Positions 23,076 to 36,649 of a DNA stretch of 64,000 nt are shown here, piece after piece. The DNA comes from Linum tenue (Eukaryota; Streptophyta; Magnoliopsida; Malpighiales; Linaceae). Numbering within the stretch: position 1 is the stretch's first letter; every line of letters starts with the position of its first letter. The stretch covers positions 27,669,811 to 27,733,810 of the forward strand of contig CAMGYJ010000003.1 of NCBI GenBank assembly GCA_946122785.1, read 5' to 3'. The position numbers and the translations under genes are program-made. The notes beneath the pieces were generated by a model. The model did no database searches. It saw only the letters and a list, made by a program, of their open reading frames with translations, and was not told the origin of the DNA.

Positions 23076-24413
23076 CGGGAGTGGAAAAGTAGTAATCACT
23101 GTGGTTACTAAGGGTAAATTGGGTACGAAAAAATAAATTATATTAATTAATTTTAATAAATTACATTTTAGGTAGTTACAAAATCTATTAATTACAATTT
23201 TTTCTCTTTCTCTCACTTCCGTAATCTCCAGTCAGATCTCCTTTCCATATTTTTCTCAATCTTTCTGCAAAAGAAAAAACACAAAATCACTACCAATCCA
23301 TTAGACAACCACTACCATTTTGAAAAACATCAATACCATTGCAAAAATAAATATATACCATCACACGAAAATTACCAATATAAACAATCTATACCATTAC
23401 AAAAGTCAAACAAATACCAAAACAACCAATACCACTACTACTGTGAAATCAAAACAATACCATTGCATAAATAAATCAATACAAACACTACCAAAACAAA
23501 TACTAAGAAACTACCAAACCATAATGCAAACACTACCAAACCAAATGCAGATAACTACCAAAACATAATGCTCCAACTAACCAACACAAATGCAGGTAAC
23601 TACCAAAGAAAATGCACGTAACCACCAAAGCATAATGCAAACACTATCAAAGCATAATGCAAACAGTACCAAAATAAAATGCAAGGTAGCTACCAAAGCA
23701 AATCCTCTACCAATGCAAACACTACCATTCTAGATTACCTGCAGAAGCAAAGCTGAACGCTCCCTCCGGCAAACTGTATTTGAATATCTAATCGGGTTCT
23801 CGTTTCTGACCACGACCTCGATCGACGATCCATGTTCGGAACCCAGCGCCGCCGTTATTAACGTCGAGGGAAGATTCGGAAGTGGCGGGGGAATCGTCGT
23901 CGCCGGGGAGGTCCCAATCTGGGACGCGAGCGTCCATTGATGGTGCTGCAGCTTCTGGTGACGATTTGGGCTTCTTGCTATTTTTCGCCGTCGATTTGGG
24001 TCTGTTATAGTTTCAGCGGTGATGGGTGGGGAAAAGGAAAAAGGAAAAGGGAAGAGAAGAAGGAGAAGGGGAAAATGGATTTAGAAGGTTTAATGGTTAT
24101 GGGCGTTTGAATAAAAAGATGGTTGGAGGAGAGGACCGGTGATGCCAAACTTGCGGCGACTGGCGATTGAAGAGGAAGGGGAGGGATACAGTGGCTATTG
24201 TAGAGGAAGGAGAGGAATAAGGTTATTTAGGGTTTAAAGAGAATATATGTGAATCATATTTTAAGGATAGTAATCAGGTGAGGTTATTATTTTTGTTCCA
24301 AAATTATTCCTAATAAATCCTGATCGTAGGTTTAAAAATATTGAGAATAAAGGGTGGAGATATCGGTAGCCACGATGGTTACTTAAAAAATAGTAACCAT
24401 CCTAACTCATCCC
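23076..24413. mobile_element. Candidate MULE-like element with GC-rich insert
   Basis: Left end CGGGAGTGG with GTGGTTACTA nearby. Right end, read inward on the minus strand, GGGATGAGTTAGGATGGTTACTA. Flanks GATTAATTG (23067-23075) and GATTAATGG (24414-24422) match at eight of nine positions, as for a 9-bp Mutator-type duplication. The interior holds an ACTACCA repeat tract (23280-23720) and a GC-rich block (23740-24010). On the minus strand that block has one coding-like frame of about 70 residues containing VPDWDLPGDDD. The termini are poorly conserved, so this is a candidate only. Confidence 0.45.
23280..23725. repeat. Degenerate ACTACCAAA/AATGCAAAC tandem tract
   Basis: About 440 bp built of variants of CTACCAAANCATAATGCAAACA, unit length about 20-25 bp and quite diverged. 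Units become more regular toward 23640-23700. A low-complexity minisatellite, probably inside the surrounding transposon. Confidence 0.7.
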
Positions 24414-24422
24414 GATTAATGG

Positions 24423-25767
24423 GATTGCATCAAATATATCTTACTGGTTGAACACTTGAAATGATGATAGTTTAAATTTATAGGTCACATGTTTAAATCA
24501 TCGTCATGATGATTGATATACATGTTTATTCAGTTTTATTTTAATGTAATTAATAACTTTTAAATATAAAAATGATAAAATGACATGGAAAATTGTGGAG
24601 CTTTCTTGCAAAAACTTTCTCTACAACGACCAAGATATATTAATTAACAATATCATAATAAATGCTTGTGACGGGAGATTTGAGAGGGATTTGGATTAAA
24701 ATCTGTTGTTTAAAAACCCAGGAAATTTATATACAGGATTTGTACCAAATAACTCGTATGGAATTGGATGTGGGTTTTTAGGGAGAGAAGCAAAATTTCT
24801 GTTTTGTCCTCTCTTTGTTCATAGCATTCTTCGTTGTTCAAGCAAGCGAACCCAGATTTGGTGCTCGTCGCGTCCCCGTCGCAACCATCTTGGGCGAGAG
24901 AAAGAGCAATCCGCTCAATCTAGTTCTCTTTGTCCACTCTTGTTGTCTCCCAGTCGATTCGCCGCCATCAAATAGAAGAAAGGAGAGAAATGATTCAAGC
25001 TGGAAGGACGCGTCTCGTTGAAGAATATGGGATGGGAGGATGCGAATCGTCGGCGACATCAGTCATCGCCGGAAACGCACCATGTGAATCCCTCTCTACT
25101 CCTCCCGTCAACGTGTTCTTCCTCTATTCAAAAGTAGTCAAGAAATATGGAGATTGAACCTAGAAATAACCCATCCCAAAGATTGGGAAGAAGAAAGCGT
25201 CACCAGTCATGAACTGCCGAGGCAGGGGAAGCCTAATGGGGATTTTTGGGTGGAGCGGATAGGGAAAGCCTTAGTGGGCAATTTTGGGTTCCCGAACTTC
25301 AATTGAGGGGTTTTTTTTTTGGGAATGAAATATTGTAATGGATGGCGACGGAACCGGCAACATTTGGGGCGACTGTGGCGATGGAAGCAGCAACATCTGG
25401 GGCGATGGACGACGTTTAGTGGGGTTGGTGAGCTGTAGATCGAAGGAAGAATGAAAGGGTAACGATTGGAAAATAATAATATAAAACGAGAGATTTCGAA
25501 ATAGCTGGTGTTTATAAGCTATTTTAAAAACCCACGTTTGAGGGTTTTTGAAATCCCAAAAATCTCTCATCGATTATGATTATGTCTTTTCCAAATAAGT
25601 GATTTTAACACAATCTCTCTTTAACTCCTCATCCAAACGAGAAATTGTGTTAAAATCTTTCATAGAAAATCCTCATCCAAACGGGGTCTTTTATTAAAAA
25701 AAAAAGGGGCCTATTTTTAACTTTCTTTTGGTACTAATTCCGAATAAAGCTTTATAAAGCTTTATCC
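24423..25767. other. Intergenic region upstream of the PP1 gene
   Basis: No gene supported. A CATCCAAACGGGGTC end near 25670-25687 is the kind of terminus seen on plant MITEs, but a clean partner is missing. GC-rich patches at 24840-25250 carry unrelated open frames without domain similarity. Confidence 0.35.
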
Positions 25768-26159
25768 TTGTTCCACCACTCTATTTTCCATCGATTTCGA
25801 CATTTCGTCTCCCCAGACGTTCCCCTCCAAACCCTATCGGTCTCCTTTTCTCCTGCCTCTTTCCGTCAGCGAAATCGACTACAGTCTGCAAAGAGGGTTA
25901 TTCAATACAGCGAAGATTGGCGGCCATGTTTTTATCCCTTGCGTCTCAAAGTTCCTCACCCTTCTTTGCCATGTTAGTCGATAGATAAATCTTCAATACT
26001 CTTAGCTCCGTTGACAAGTTCGCTGCCCTCCTTGTTTGGATCCACCAGCTTATTTCAAGCAGAAGTATAAAATTCGCGCTCGGATAACAGTAAACTCGTG
26101 ATTTCTTACTTCTCCGATAGTCGCTATTTGCCGCTCCAAAGCAGGAGCGTGGGTCTGAC

Positions 26160-26189
26160 ATGGCTGCTTGGGTAACCAAGGAAATATAG
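26160..26189 (+). promoter_or_regulatory. Short upstream ORF in the PP1 leader
   Basis: ATG GCT GCT TGG ... TAG encodes nine residues and ends 33 bases before the PP1 start codon. It could reduce or tune translation of the main ORF if the transcript starts upstream of it. The transcription start is not known from this sequence. Confidence 0.45.
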
Positions 26190-26222
26190 AAGCTTGCGAG
26201 GGTTTTTGTCAAAATCGGATAT

Positions 26223-28119
<1,897 letters not shown>

Positions 28120-28366
28120 AGGGGCCAAGACTTGGAACACTTGGTCTTGAGTCTCATGGAGGTCAGCTATACACTCTTATCTATTCCCTTTGATTCGCCT
28201 AATTATTGTTCATAGTTCACCTGGTTTGTACGCGCCCTGATGGTCTTTCTTGCACTGGTATATGTGGTTTATCATTCTTATTCATACAAGTTGTGAGAGT
28301 TATCATTCCTGGTGCATTGATTTTCTTTTTTGTCATTGCTTCAATATAATCGGAAAACAGTAGAGT
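28120..28366. other. PP1 3' flank
   Basis: Presumed 3' UTR or a 3' UTR intron. A GGTCAGCT after 28158 could be a splice donor, but no transcript evidence is visible. Ends at the target duplication of a SINE. Confidence 0.4.
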
Positions 28367-28385
28367 CTGAACAACTGTTGTACTT

Positions 28386-28521
28386 TTTCTAGATTTTTTT
28401 ATAGATAAGGGTGACAACATAGATTGATTTATTTAATTTGGTGCTACTGAAGGGATTTGAACTTGAAACCTTTTAATTCAAAATTAGTGGTAATACTACT
28501 ATAGTCCAAACCTTTGTTCGC
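28386..28521 (-). mobile_element. tRNA-derived SINE, family S2, copy 1
   Basis: Minus-strand copy of the SINE at 31915-32036. It has a tRNA-like head with AGTTCAAATCC (B box), a body with CAGTAGCACC, and a tail CACCCTTATCTATAAAAAAA. Flanking 19-base direct repeats, 28367-28385 and 28522-28540, differ at one base and are the target duplication. Confidence 0.85.
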
Positions 28522-28540
28522 CTGAACAACTGTTTTACTT

Positions 28541-30940
28541 ATATTCTCTGCAATGTATACTATTATACAAAAAGATGTAATATTTGTTGTGTCCTTCCTT
28601 TCCCTCTCTCTCCGTTACTATATGTCTTAGCAGCCTGTTTTCGGATATCATCAGGTCAACAATGTGGAACATTGAAAAATCAGTCTAAAATCAACGGCTA
28701 AATGCCTAAATTACACGTTTTTTGCGGTGCCACCAAATTTTTTGTCTTTCCTTATTAATTAGTCACTCATTTTAACTATCATTCTAGTCATTGGACGTCA
28801 AATCCGTTCTCCTTCCGTCTCACCCTCCATTCTGAACTGTCGAGCCTGAGATTTGTGGCGGAGAAGTCGGCCGCTATGGTCAAATTCGGTGTAAAAAACC
28901 TTGATAATGACATCCGAATCGTAATCGGATTCGGACAAGAGTCTTTTAGAGCCCGAGGAACTGAGGGGATTAGGTGATCTGGAGCCCCGACAGACAGATG
29001 ATTTCATTATCTTCCCAATTTCGCTTGGCGTACGCTAGATTGAACCACATTCACATGTGAATAGTTGTATGGATATGTCAATGAGTTGTTTGCTTCTTGG
29101 CATCAGATTGAATCTGGATGGTGTCGTGGTGGTAAAAAAGTTGCCATCAACACCCTAACCAAATTGCTTTATATAACCAATCTTTGTCTCGCTGTCATTC
29201 TGAGCGCAACTGACAGCTTGATGCAGGCTGGAGATACTTGATGGGGCCTGCTTTCTATTTCATGCTTCATTTGAACAGCTTTACTCATTATCCATGATAA
29301 ATTGTCTGGTGATTTGTTCACTGCATGTTCTTTCAGGAGCCGTAAAGGCGCCAGTGAATGAGTTATTGTTTCATCCTAGGACTTGTTACTTGCTGTGCGC
29401 TCCGCAACCTTGCCTTATTTCTCAATACTTTGCAGGGTTGGTGAACCGTTGCAATTGAAATGACCAGATGAGCAGATGTTATACAACACCTGTTTAGCTG
29501 CGTGGGAGGCGAAGCTAAGGATGGAAGCGAGGAACAGTTCTGCATTTTCAAATATATTTTATCTCGTGTCTCCTTTTAGACTCTCTTGTGTTTCTGACTG
29601 GCAGTGACATTACTCGACAATGCATTCGCACGCATCTCTCCGGGCTGGCTGATTGAAATCAATTTTTTTTTTTTTTTTTGGTTTTGCTGGAGGGGTTGTT
29701 TCCAGCCGCCTGGCCAGACCACCAACCTTGGAAGTTGGCGGAATTGGAATTGGCTATGTTTCTTCTATATGTTTGTGTGTCTTGTGTTGTGTCTAGGTCC
29801 TCAAGTATGGTTGCCACGGGCGGCTATTGGTAAAGATTTTTCTGTCAAAAACATCTGTTTGGGTGAGCCAGCACAATACTATTTTGCCAGCAGGTCCTAA
29901 CTTTCCTTCAATTGCCACTAAAGAATTGAATACTTGGCTGTCGGTCATCATAATCATAAGCAAAGAGGCTCTTCATGCCTCACATCCGTTATCCATAATC
30001 CTAATCATCCTCCATAATTACATCATATCGTCAATCACATAACTACACTTTATTACATTATCATTTCATATTAGCTCCTTGTATTTTCATACATAATCAT
30101 CCATCACACATACTTCAATTATGTTCATATCATTACGCCCACAAGCGTCATTACTTTATCACATCCATGTCTTTACGTCCTTAACCTCTACCACTGTACC
30201 ACATCAACAACATACATTAACATAAACACATGATCAATCACTTTAGCCATTCAAGTGGCCATTCACATTTGGCATACAATCATCATCACATTCATAACAT
30301 AATTATCATATCATAGCCCTTCAATTCATATCACATCAATACTCATTCATTCGATATTCATGCTTCCTACCCGGGTCGCTTCATGACCCGAATAACTCAA
30401 TATTATTATATTGACTTGGGCTGCTTCATGATCCAAATACCGAGTTTGCGTTGATGTAAATTTAGGGTTAGAACCTACTTACCCTTATGGTCGCTAATCC
30501 ACAAGTCCTTTTTCCTTTGAGGACTCACTGGCTTGCTCTTTCCCTTTAATCAACCATGTCACTCACATTTAATCATCTAAAGCAAGCATGTAACCGTAAA
30601 ATTGCATATAAGGGCCAAGGTGGGCGAGTAGTGGGTCAAAACATGCATTTCCTCGCCCTTAGGACAATCCCCTATTGATTCCCGGTCGGGGGGTTTGTCC
30701 TCCCTTGTTGGGGGTCCCTCTGGAGCCATTCCCCGATAACCACCCCTCCCCCTCCCAAATGATCCCCTCTCGGGGATCTCAAACGGTGCCAGGGGAATTT
30801 TACCATGTTCACTATTTTGATCATATCTCCCTACATTTGTATACTTGTTTTTTATGCTTCTACATTTATTACAACTTCAACACGACATGCTCATTATTTT
30901 ACAACGCTGCGTAAAACTTTCGCACATTTAAGTTGTGTTT
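28541..30940. other. Intergenic region between PP1 and the SINE nest
   Basis: No gene supported. A 16-base or longer T run lies at about 29662-29680. From about 29950 to 30900 the sequence is CAT-rich and contains ACCCGGGTCGCTTCATGACCCG-like words near 30370-30430, reminiscent of a gypsy LTR remnant. I could not define element ends. Confidence 0.35.
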
Positions 30941-30958
30941 GAATTGAAATTTGATTTC

Positions 30959-31902
30959 GCCGATGGTAAGATAGCCTAGTTGGTAAAAGGGCTGGGTTTC
31001 GGGTTTGGGATGTGACAAGGTCCTAGGTTCGAATCCCAGTACCACCTTCTTGGTGGGGGTGGGCATTGGGTGGGTCGGGTGGATTTTGACCATAAAATGC
31101 ACCCACCGGTGCTTAAACGGATTGATAATTTTTAACCCACCACCCACCCACATTTAGTCTCGGGTTGGGTCGGGCGGATGGTGGATGATGCGGGTGGGTT
31201 TGTGGGTTCACCCACATCACAATGTATATAATATAAAGGAGTTAACTTTATATGATAATAGGTGAAGAGAATCATCGAGGGAAACAAGAAGTTGAAATAG
31301 GGCAAAAAATGTCGAATTAGTTCTTAATTTGGATAGAAATTCTATTATGAAAGAGTTTTCTACAGATTGAGATGATTATTAGGTGCAAGGAACTAAGGAA
31401 AATAATTCCACAAAGGAAAGAGCGGTGATCTAGGCACAAGAATTAGAGGAAAAAGTAAAGGGAAGAAGAGGGGATCTCTATTTGGAAGGTTGGCTTTGAG
31501 GTTCAAACTCCAGGAGCAGTCCGAGTTTATATCTAACGTCTCCACTCTCCTCTCTCTAGCGCCAACGACTTTGATCTTTTTGCTGTTGGGTTGAGCGGGT
31601 CACCCGCACACTCACCCACAACTCACCCACCACCCGGCGGATGGCTCCTAGCGCAACCCGTCACCCACCCACAGATCCACCCACTTAACGAAATTCGGGT
31701 CAAATGCGGGTGGGTCGGCCCAAACCCGCGGATGATCCGCCCGGATGCCCAGCCCTACTTCTTGGTGTTCCCGGAGGTACCCTTGGGCACTGCGCCGGGA
31801 CAAAGTCCTTGATGGTTAGTATGCAGGTACCCCCAGGTTTAGTAGGCCCCCGCTGTCACTCATGTGGCATGTGGGGTTGCTGAGGTTCCTAGGTTATCAA
31901 AA
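30959..31902 (+). mobile_element. tRNA-derived SINE, family S1, split by a hAT MITE
   Basis: The head has a pol III A box (TAGCCTAGTTGGT, about 30971) and B box (GGTTCGAATCC, 31026-31036). After removal of the hAT insert the SINE is about 232 bp. Its target duplication is 18 bp, GAATTGAAATTTGATTTC. The left copy is at 30941-30958; the right copy is itself split by SINE S2 into 31903-31914 and 32051-32056. Confidence 0.85.
31054..31757. mobile_element. hAT-type MITE, family D
   Basis: Ends TGGGGGTGGGCA and ATGCCCAGCCCTA. Perfect 8-bp duplication CTTCTTGG (31046-31053, 31758-31765). It sits inside SINE S1. Ends are rich in GGGTGGGTCGGG and CACCCACCACCC. Confidence 0.92.
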
Positions 31903-31914
31903 GAATTGAAATTT

Positions 31915-32036
31915 ACGAACAATGGATTGGTCTAGTGGTAATAACATTAACATTGAACCCTAAGGTCTAAGGTTCGAATCCTTTCAGTAGTACCTAATTA
32001 CAAAAAATAACATATATCACCCCTATCTATAAAAAA
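31915..32036 (+). mobile_element. tRNA-derived SINE, family S2, copy 2
   Basis: 122 bp: A box TGGTCTAGTGGTAAT, B box GGTTCGAATCC, tail CACCCCTATCTATAAAAAAA. Perfect 14-bp target duplication AAGAATTGAAATTT (31901-31914, 32037-32050). The target is the right-hand target duplication of SINE S1. Confidence 0.92.
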
Positions 32037-32052
32037 AAGAATTGAAATTTGA

Positions 32053-32545
32053 TTTCAAAATGAGGGTTAAACTAGATAATATTAAGTCATACGATTGCAA
32101 TAACTCAATCATTTAAAAGAATGCACTTTGACAATTTTTTAAACTTTAGTACTTCTACCAAAAAACCTTTTATAAGTACATATATAAATATGAGGTAGAA
32201 ACTAATTGTCTAAAAATTGCGGACAATGTTTGAAATTGGTGTGATAAATAAAGTGTAAGTTGTAACGAGTGAAGAGTAAGTAGCACAATGCGCTGATCCG
32301 AACAACCTGCAATCCGATATGTTCACAACTCGCCTGACCAGAAACCCGATCAACTCGTAACCGGATGGACCCGCAACACGATGAACCCACAACCCGACTG
32401 ATCCGTAAAAGGATGAACTCTTAAACAAACTAACCACAATTTGATTGAACCCGACTAACTCACAACCTGATCAACCCGAAACCTGACTGACCCATAACCC
32501 AATTGAACCCAACCCAAACCCGTTCGATACCCAACTCTAACTTTT
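32053..32545. repeat. CCCGAC-rich dispersed repeat, copy 1
   Basis: Starts TTCAAAATGAGGGTTA, passes through AATTGTCTAAAAATTG and AATAAAGTGTAAGTTGTAA, and ends in a 270-bp tract of ACCCGANC/AACCTGA words. The same order of blocks recurs at 38133-38580, and the last block in part at 18515-18610. Class unknown. Confidence 0.75.
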
Positions 32546-33373
32546 CCAAGTCTACACTGATATGACAAGCATGCTCCAAATAAAAAAAAAAATTAAAAGA
32601 ATTGTTTTTAAAGATAAACCCCCTTCATAGAATATCACGCTACGCAATCTACGGGAACTCCGCGAAAAAAAGACATGGAGACGTTTCAAATGCCACCACG
32701 GTCGGCCAATGCGGTATCGCCACGTTACCTGACTACTGACTTTGTTGTAATTTTCTTCTCGTTTCTTCCTCTTTCTTCGGAGGAGAGGGAACGAAAAAGG
32801 CTTTTCCCTCTCTATCTCCTTCTTGTGTTGAAAATTTTGGCGGGCAATCGTGGAGGAATTCAAATCAAAATCAAAACCCTAGCGGAACCCTCACCAAATT
32901 TCCCATTTCTCTTTCCTTCCCTCCTTTCCCTCTGTCACTCTCTCTCCGCGGGAAGTTTCACTGGCTGCTCCAGGTGAGTTCATCTCTATGTTTCCTACGA
33001 TCCGAGCGCTCAGTGGGAATTACTAGGGTGAATGATTTCTTCGGAGCTAATCCTTTGGTATTTGACTGAATTGAAGTTTGTTTACCTCACAGGACTGACT
33101 GGAAGCTGGAGGGTGGTTCATGTCTCCTGATTTCTTGAATTCGTCGAGGAAGGTTAAGACTTACGCTCGTTTTCTTTCAATTCGATTTCTTTCTTGATGT
33201 CGCGGACTCTGTTCCTATTCTTCATTTGCTGGCCTGTGATGGATTGAAGGAAGTAGTTGAAATTTTGTGGCTTCAGGTATCGGTTATATGTATGGTCAAG
33301 TTGTTTGGTTCCGTTGTTTATTGAAAAAGAGGGACAATCCTGCTGGTGAGGAAAATAGGTTGCAAGAGGAGCC
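32546..33373 (+). promoter_or_regulatory. Promoter and leader of the FBS-type F-box gene
   Basis: Pyrimidine-rich leader ending GGCTGCTCCAG before GTGAGTTC at 32974, a good 5' UTR splice donor. Further leader exons probably follow before the ATG at 33374. Exact transcription start not visible. Confidence 0.5.
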
Positions 33374-34703
33374 ATGGGGAAAGTTTCTCCAAAGGATGGG
33401 GACTCTGACACTCCTAGACGACGAAGGCGGTTGCGGAGTTCAAGTAGCAGGTACCTGAAACCTGGCGCTCTTGCTCAGCTGCGATACAGCAAAGCGTCGG
33501 TGACAAAGTCATGTACCGATCTCGGAAGAAAGAGGGTTGCTGTGTTTGGCACCGAGAAGACGGATGTCCTTGACAATGTTGCTGTGGAAAATAAGGTGGA
33601 TTCTCATGACAGTAGTCCATTGTTACTCTCCCCCGTGAATTTGTTCAAACAGAATCGCGCCGAGGGGACACCTAGGACGCCTCGTGTTGAAGATTGCGAA
33701 TCTGAGTCGAGGCTGGAGTCTCTTCCCATGGATTTGCTGGTAAGGATGATCTCTGGCTGTGGGGAATATCGGTTTGTAGTTTTTCTATGAATCTGCTGCT
33801 CATCTCATTTGGAGGAGGTTTGGTCTGCTTGTATTGTTTGGCCAATGGAATTGATGAAACGAGTATAGTAACGCTGCTGTAGTAAAGCAAGGTTGAAGAT
33901 TTAATCTGATCATTTTGGGATTACGACGCATGCGATTTGCTAAGATGAGCTGATAAACCCATTTTGATTCATTCTCGTTTCATGCTTCGCTGAACAACAT
34001 TTTGTTGCCCTTTCATATCTTGTCTTAGTTTTGTGTATCGACTTAGGCTGTTCTCCTTATATGTCAGGTTAATGTCCTGTGCCACCTTCATCATGACCAG
34101 CTAAGGGCAGTTTTCCATGTTTCTCGAAAGATTCGGAAGGCTGTAAGCACCTCTGCTCGCATTTCTGAGTTGGATTTTTGAAAGAACAGAACAATGTAGT
34201 TGACTCTGCTTATAATCTGATGGCTGTAGGTCGTGATTGCCAGGCAATTTCATTTCAATTATACCACCCCAGATCGTTCCAGACAGGAGATGTTGCGAAC
34301 AATGACACCGCTCCCTGCAGAGCACTATCCTTTTGTTGGGTAAGTCGGACTTCAACAATATTGTCAATAGCTGTATTCTATTTTTCTTTTTTTTCCCTTC
34401 ACAAGCACTTACTTCCCATGTTTTGGGGTGGCCATTGGCAGGAAGGGAGATGGAAAGAGTGTCTTACTGCCAAGCCCCCATACTCCTAAAGCACCAAGAC
34501 AAGGTCCCAGGCCACCTTCTCGCCTGAAAATCACAGAGATGAAGCAAATTGCAGCCGTGCTTTTCCAGGATTCTGCTTTCCCCCCAAGATGTGTGGTTCC
34601 TTCTGCTTTGTCCAAGCCGATATGCAAGTCTTTGGCTTCTAATCGCGTTCTCTTCTATGAGGATGAGTTATGCCATGCTGTTGCTCAAAATAAGCTTCGA
34701 TAG
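33374..34703 (+). CDS. F-box protein of the FBS (F-box stress induced) family, FBS4-like
   Basis: Four exons, 33374-33739, 34068-34142, 34230-34339 and 34442-34703, join in frame to 270 residues. The N terminus is basic (RRRRRLRSSSSRYLKPG). The short F-box runs about 115-150 (LESLPMDLLVNVLCHLHHDQL, AVFHVS, IRKAVVIARQFHFNYTTPDRSRQEML). This block matches plant FBS proteins, best the FBS4 type as I recall it. F-box proteins recruit substrates to SCF ubiquitin ligases through SKP1/ASK. FBS members interact with ASK1 and with 14-3-3 proteins and are stress responsive. The C-terminal part is proline/basic-rich and ends with a conserved SNRVLFYEDELCHAVAQNKLR-type tail. Exon 1 ends exactly at the start of the F-box core. 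No disruption found. Confidence 0.92.
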
Positions 34704-35249
34704 TAGTCCTGTCTTTTTCCAGAACTCTGGTTTCCTCCTTGTGTATAGTTTGCTCTCTCTAAGCTCTTCAGCTAGTTTTAGTCAGGAAAGGGAAGGTACC
34801 AATTTTGTGGTGGACTAAACCAGTAGTTGGGGTAGCGATTGTTAGTTCATCATAGTTGCCTTAGGAATTGAACAGGAGTGTGCAATGCAATAATAGGGGT
34901 ATGAGGCTAGTTGGTAACTTTGTATATATTCTTATCTATACATAGATATTTTGAGAAGGCAGCTGAGTTTTCAATGAACCAACTAGTGCTTGCTTTGGAA
35001 AGTACTTGCGATTGTTGCAGTATATAATTTCTATTCAGGCCTTTTTTGGTGTATTCTATTTTTCCTTGTACTCGTTTGGTTTGTTCATCACAATCCAACT
35101 GTAACTTACTCATGGCACATTCTATGCAATTTGGTTATTCTGCTCACAAAGGGAGATAGGGTTCCACATCCCACCTATATATTTGGATAACTAGGATTTT
35201 TTTATTTTTAGAAGAGAATGGATAAAAAGAAAGAGAGGAGCCAAATACT
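34704..35249. other. 3' flank of the F-box gene
   Basis: Probable 3' UTR and AT-rich spacer; nothing further recognised. Confidence 0.4.
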
Positions 35250-35790
35250 CTTTGAGGTTGTCTCACAATTTAATTGAGATTTAATGTCCACTTACTTTTT
35301 TTTTTCTCCTTTTCTTTCTCCCTTGGTCTATGAGATGAGAATATTAGTTTAGATATTCCAAATAGTTTTTTTGGTGCGTTTAAATATTTGTTCGACGCTT
35401 ACTAATACGTGTTCATTTGTGTGAAATATTTGTTGGTCTCAGATATAAGAATACTAGTTCGACACTTTTGAATATTTGTTCGACGCCTTTGAAGACTTTT
35501 TTGGCGCTTTTGAGTACTCGTTCAACGCTTATGAATATGTATTCATAGGTGTCAAACAAATATTCAAAAGTCACAAGAAAGCATTTAAACGGGCAGAACT
35601 AGTATTCAAAAGCTTCCAACAAGTATCTCTAATACGAACACATATTCATAACAAATGAACACATATTAATAGGCGCCGAACAAGTATTCAAACACCGCCA
35701 AAGTATTCAAAGTTTTAGAACAAGTATTCTCATCTCTGAGACCAAAAGAAATGAAGAAAAGAAAAAATAAATAAAAGAGAAAGGTGATTG
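35250..35790. mobile_element. Fold-back-like element with TTGTTCGACGC repeats
   Basis: Left half (to about 35540) repeats variants of GAATATTTGTTCGACGC in + orientation. Right half carries the complementary words (GCGCCGAACAAGTATTC). The outer parts pair as GAGATGAGAATATT...AGTATTCTCATCTC and GAAAGAGAAAA-type tracts. It behaves as an imperfect hairpin with iterated subterminal motifs. Ends and target duplication are not resolved. Confidence 0.6.
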
Positions 35791-35795
35791 ACACC

Positions 35796-36248
35796 ATGGT
35801 TGTCATGCCGGTCGCATGCCGGCCGTCGTCTTATTGAACTCAGTTCAACCGATGTCGGTCGAACTTGGGTCAACCGATGTCGGTCGAACCTGGGTCAACC
35901 GATGTCGGTTATGAAATATCAACAAGAACACCACCAGTTTGACTAGCACGATCAAATTAACACTTTTAAGTAACATGAAGTCATTTTAGTGAATTTAATT
36001 AATAAAAAAAATAATTTATAATATATTTTATGAATTTAAAAGTTAAATGTTGATGTTATTAGTTGGATTCAAGTATAAACTTTTACTTATTAACGTTAAA
36101 TATTATATTTAGAGGTTGATATTAATGACTTTTCACATTTTTCACATTCTATTAACCCGGTATGAAATGGTACAAACCAGTTGTACCACCGGTATAATCA
36201 TTCCACTTGCTAAATCGACAGAACGGTATAATACCGGTTCGACAACCT
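35796..36248. mobile_element. Small inverted-repeat element with triplicated 24-bp unit
   Basis: Ends ATGGTTGTC and GACAACCT, flanked by TGATTGACAC and TGATCGACAC. Near the left end, three head-to-tail units of about 24 bp (TCAACCGATGTCGGTCGAAC) occur at 35845-35910. The right end carries ACCGGTATAATACCGG palindromic words. A hAT or Mutator MITE is plausible. Confidence 0.6.
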
Positions 36249-36573
36249 TGATCGACACATTTCATGTCAATTATGTTGAGGAACCACCCTCTTAAAAGTT
36301 GTTTGGCTCCCCTTATTTTTTCTTACCCAAGCCCTTCCCAAAATAAAGAAATCATAGCCCTGCAAATTAGTTGGTGGAATGTGGAAGCCCATTTCACGTT
36401 ATGAGTACCTGCTCACAGAATAGGTTGTGAGCAGGATAAGGAAATTGCATTGTATGAGTATATGCTTAACAGCTTAAGTGGTTGTGAGTCTTGTGAAGTC
36501 ATAGAAGGAGTTGGAATAAATGGCTGAAAGTGAGTGGCTAGACAAGAGTTTGAGAAGAGGTTTTGGTTGACTT

Positions 36574-36627
36574 AGGGGTCGTTTGCTTTGTGGATTTGAA
36601 AAATATCCATCAAGCAAACAACCCCTA
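36574..36627. repeat. 54-bp hairpin, minimal MITE remnant
   Basis: TAGGGGTCGTTTGCTT at the left pairs with AAGCAAACAACCCCTAAA at the right across a loop of about 20 bases. It looks like a PIF/Harbinger MITE deleted to its ends (compare GGGTCGTTTGG at 4150). Confidence 0.65.
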
Positions 36628-36649
36628 AATGAGCCAAATTCAAACCAAG

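Noticed and set aside
23280..23725. Asn/Thr-rich protein (open frame of 82 residues)
   Set aside because: The frame is a translation of the ACTACCA/AATGCAAAC repeat and has no domain or supporting codon pattern.
24838..25157. Small gene upstream of PP1
   Set aside because: Open frames occur on both strands at once in a GC-rich patch, with no splice structure or recognisable domain.
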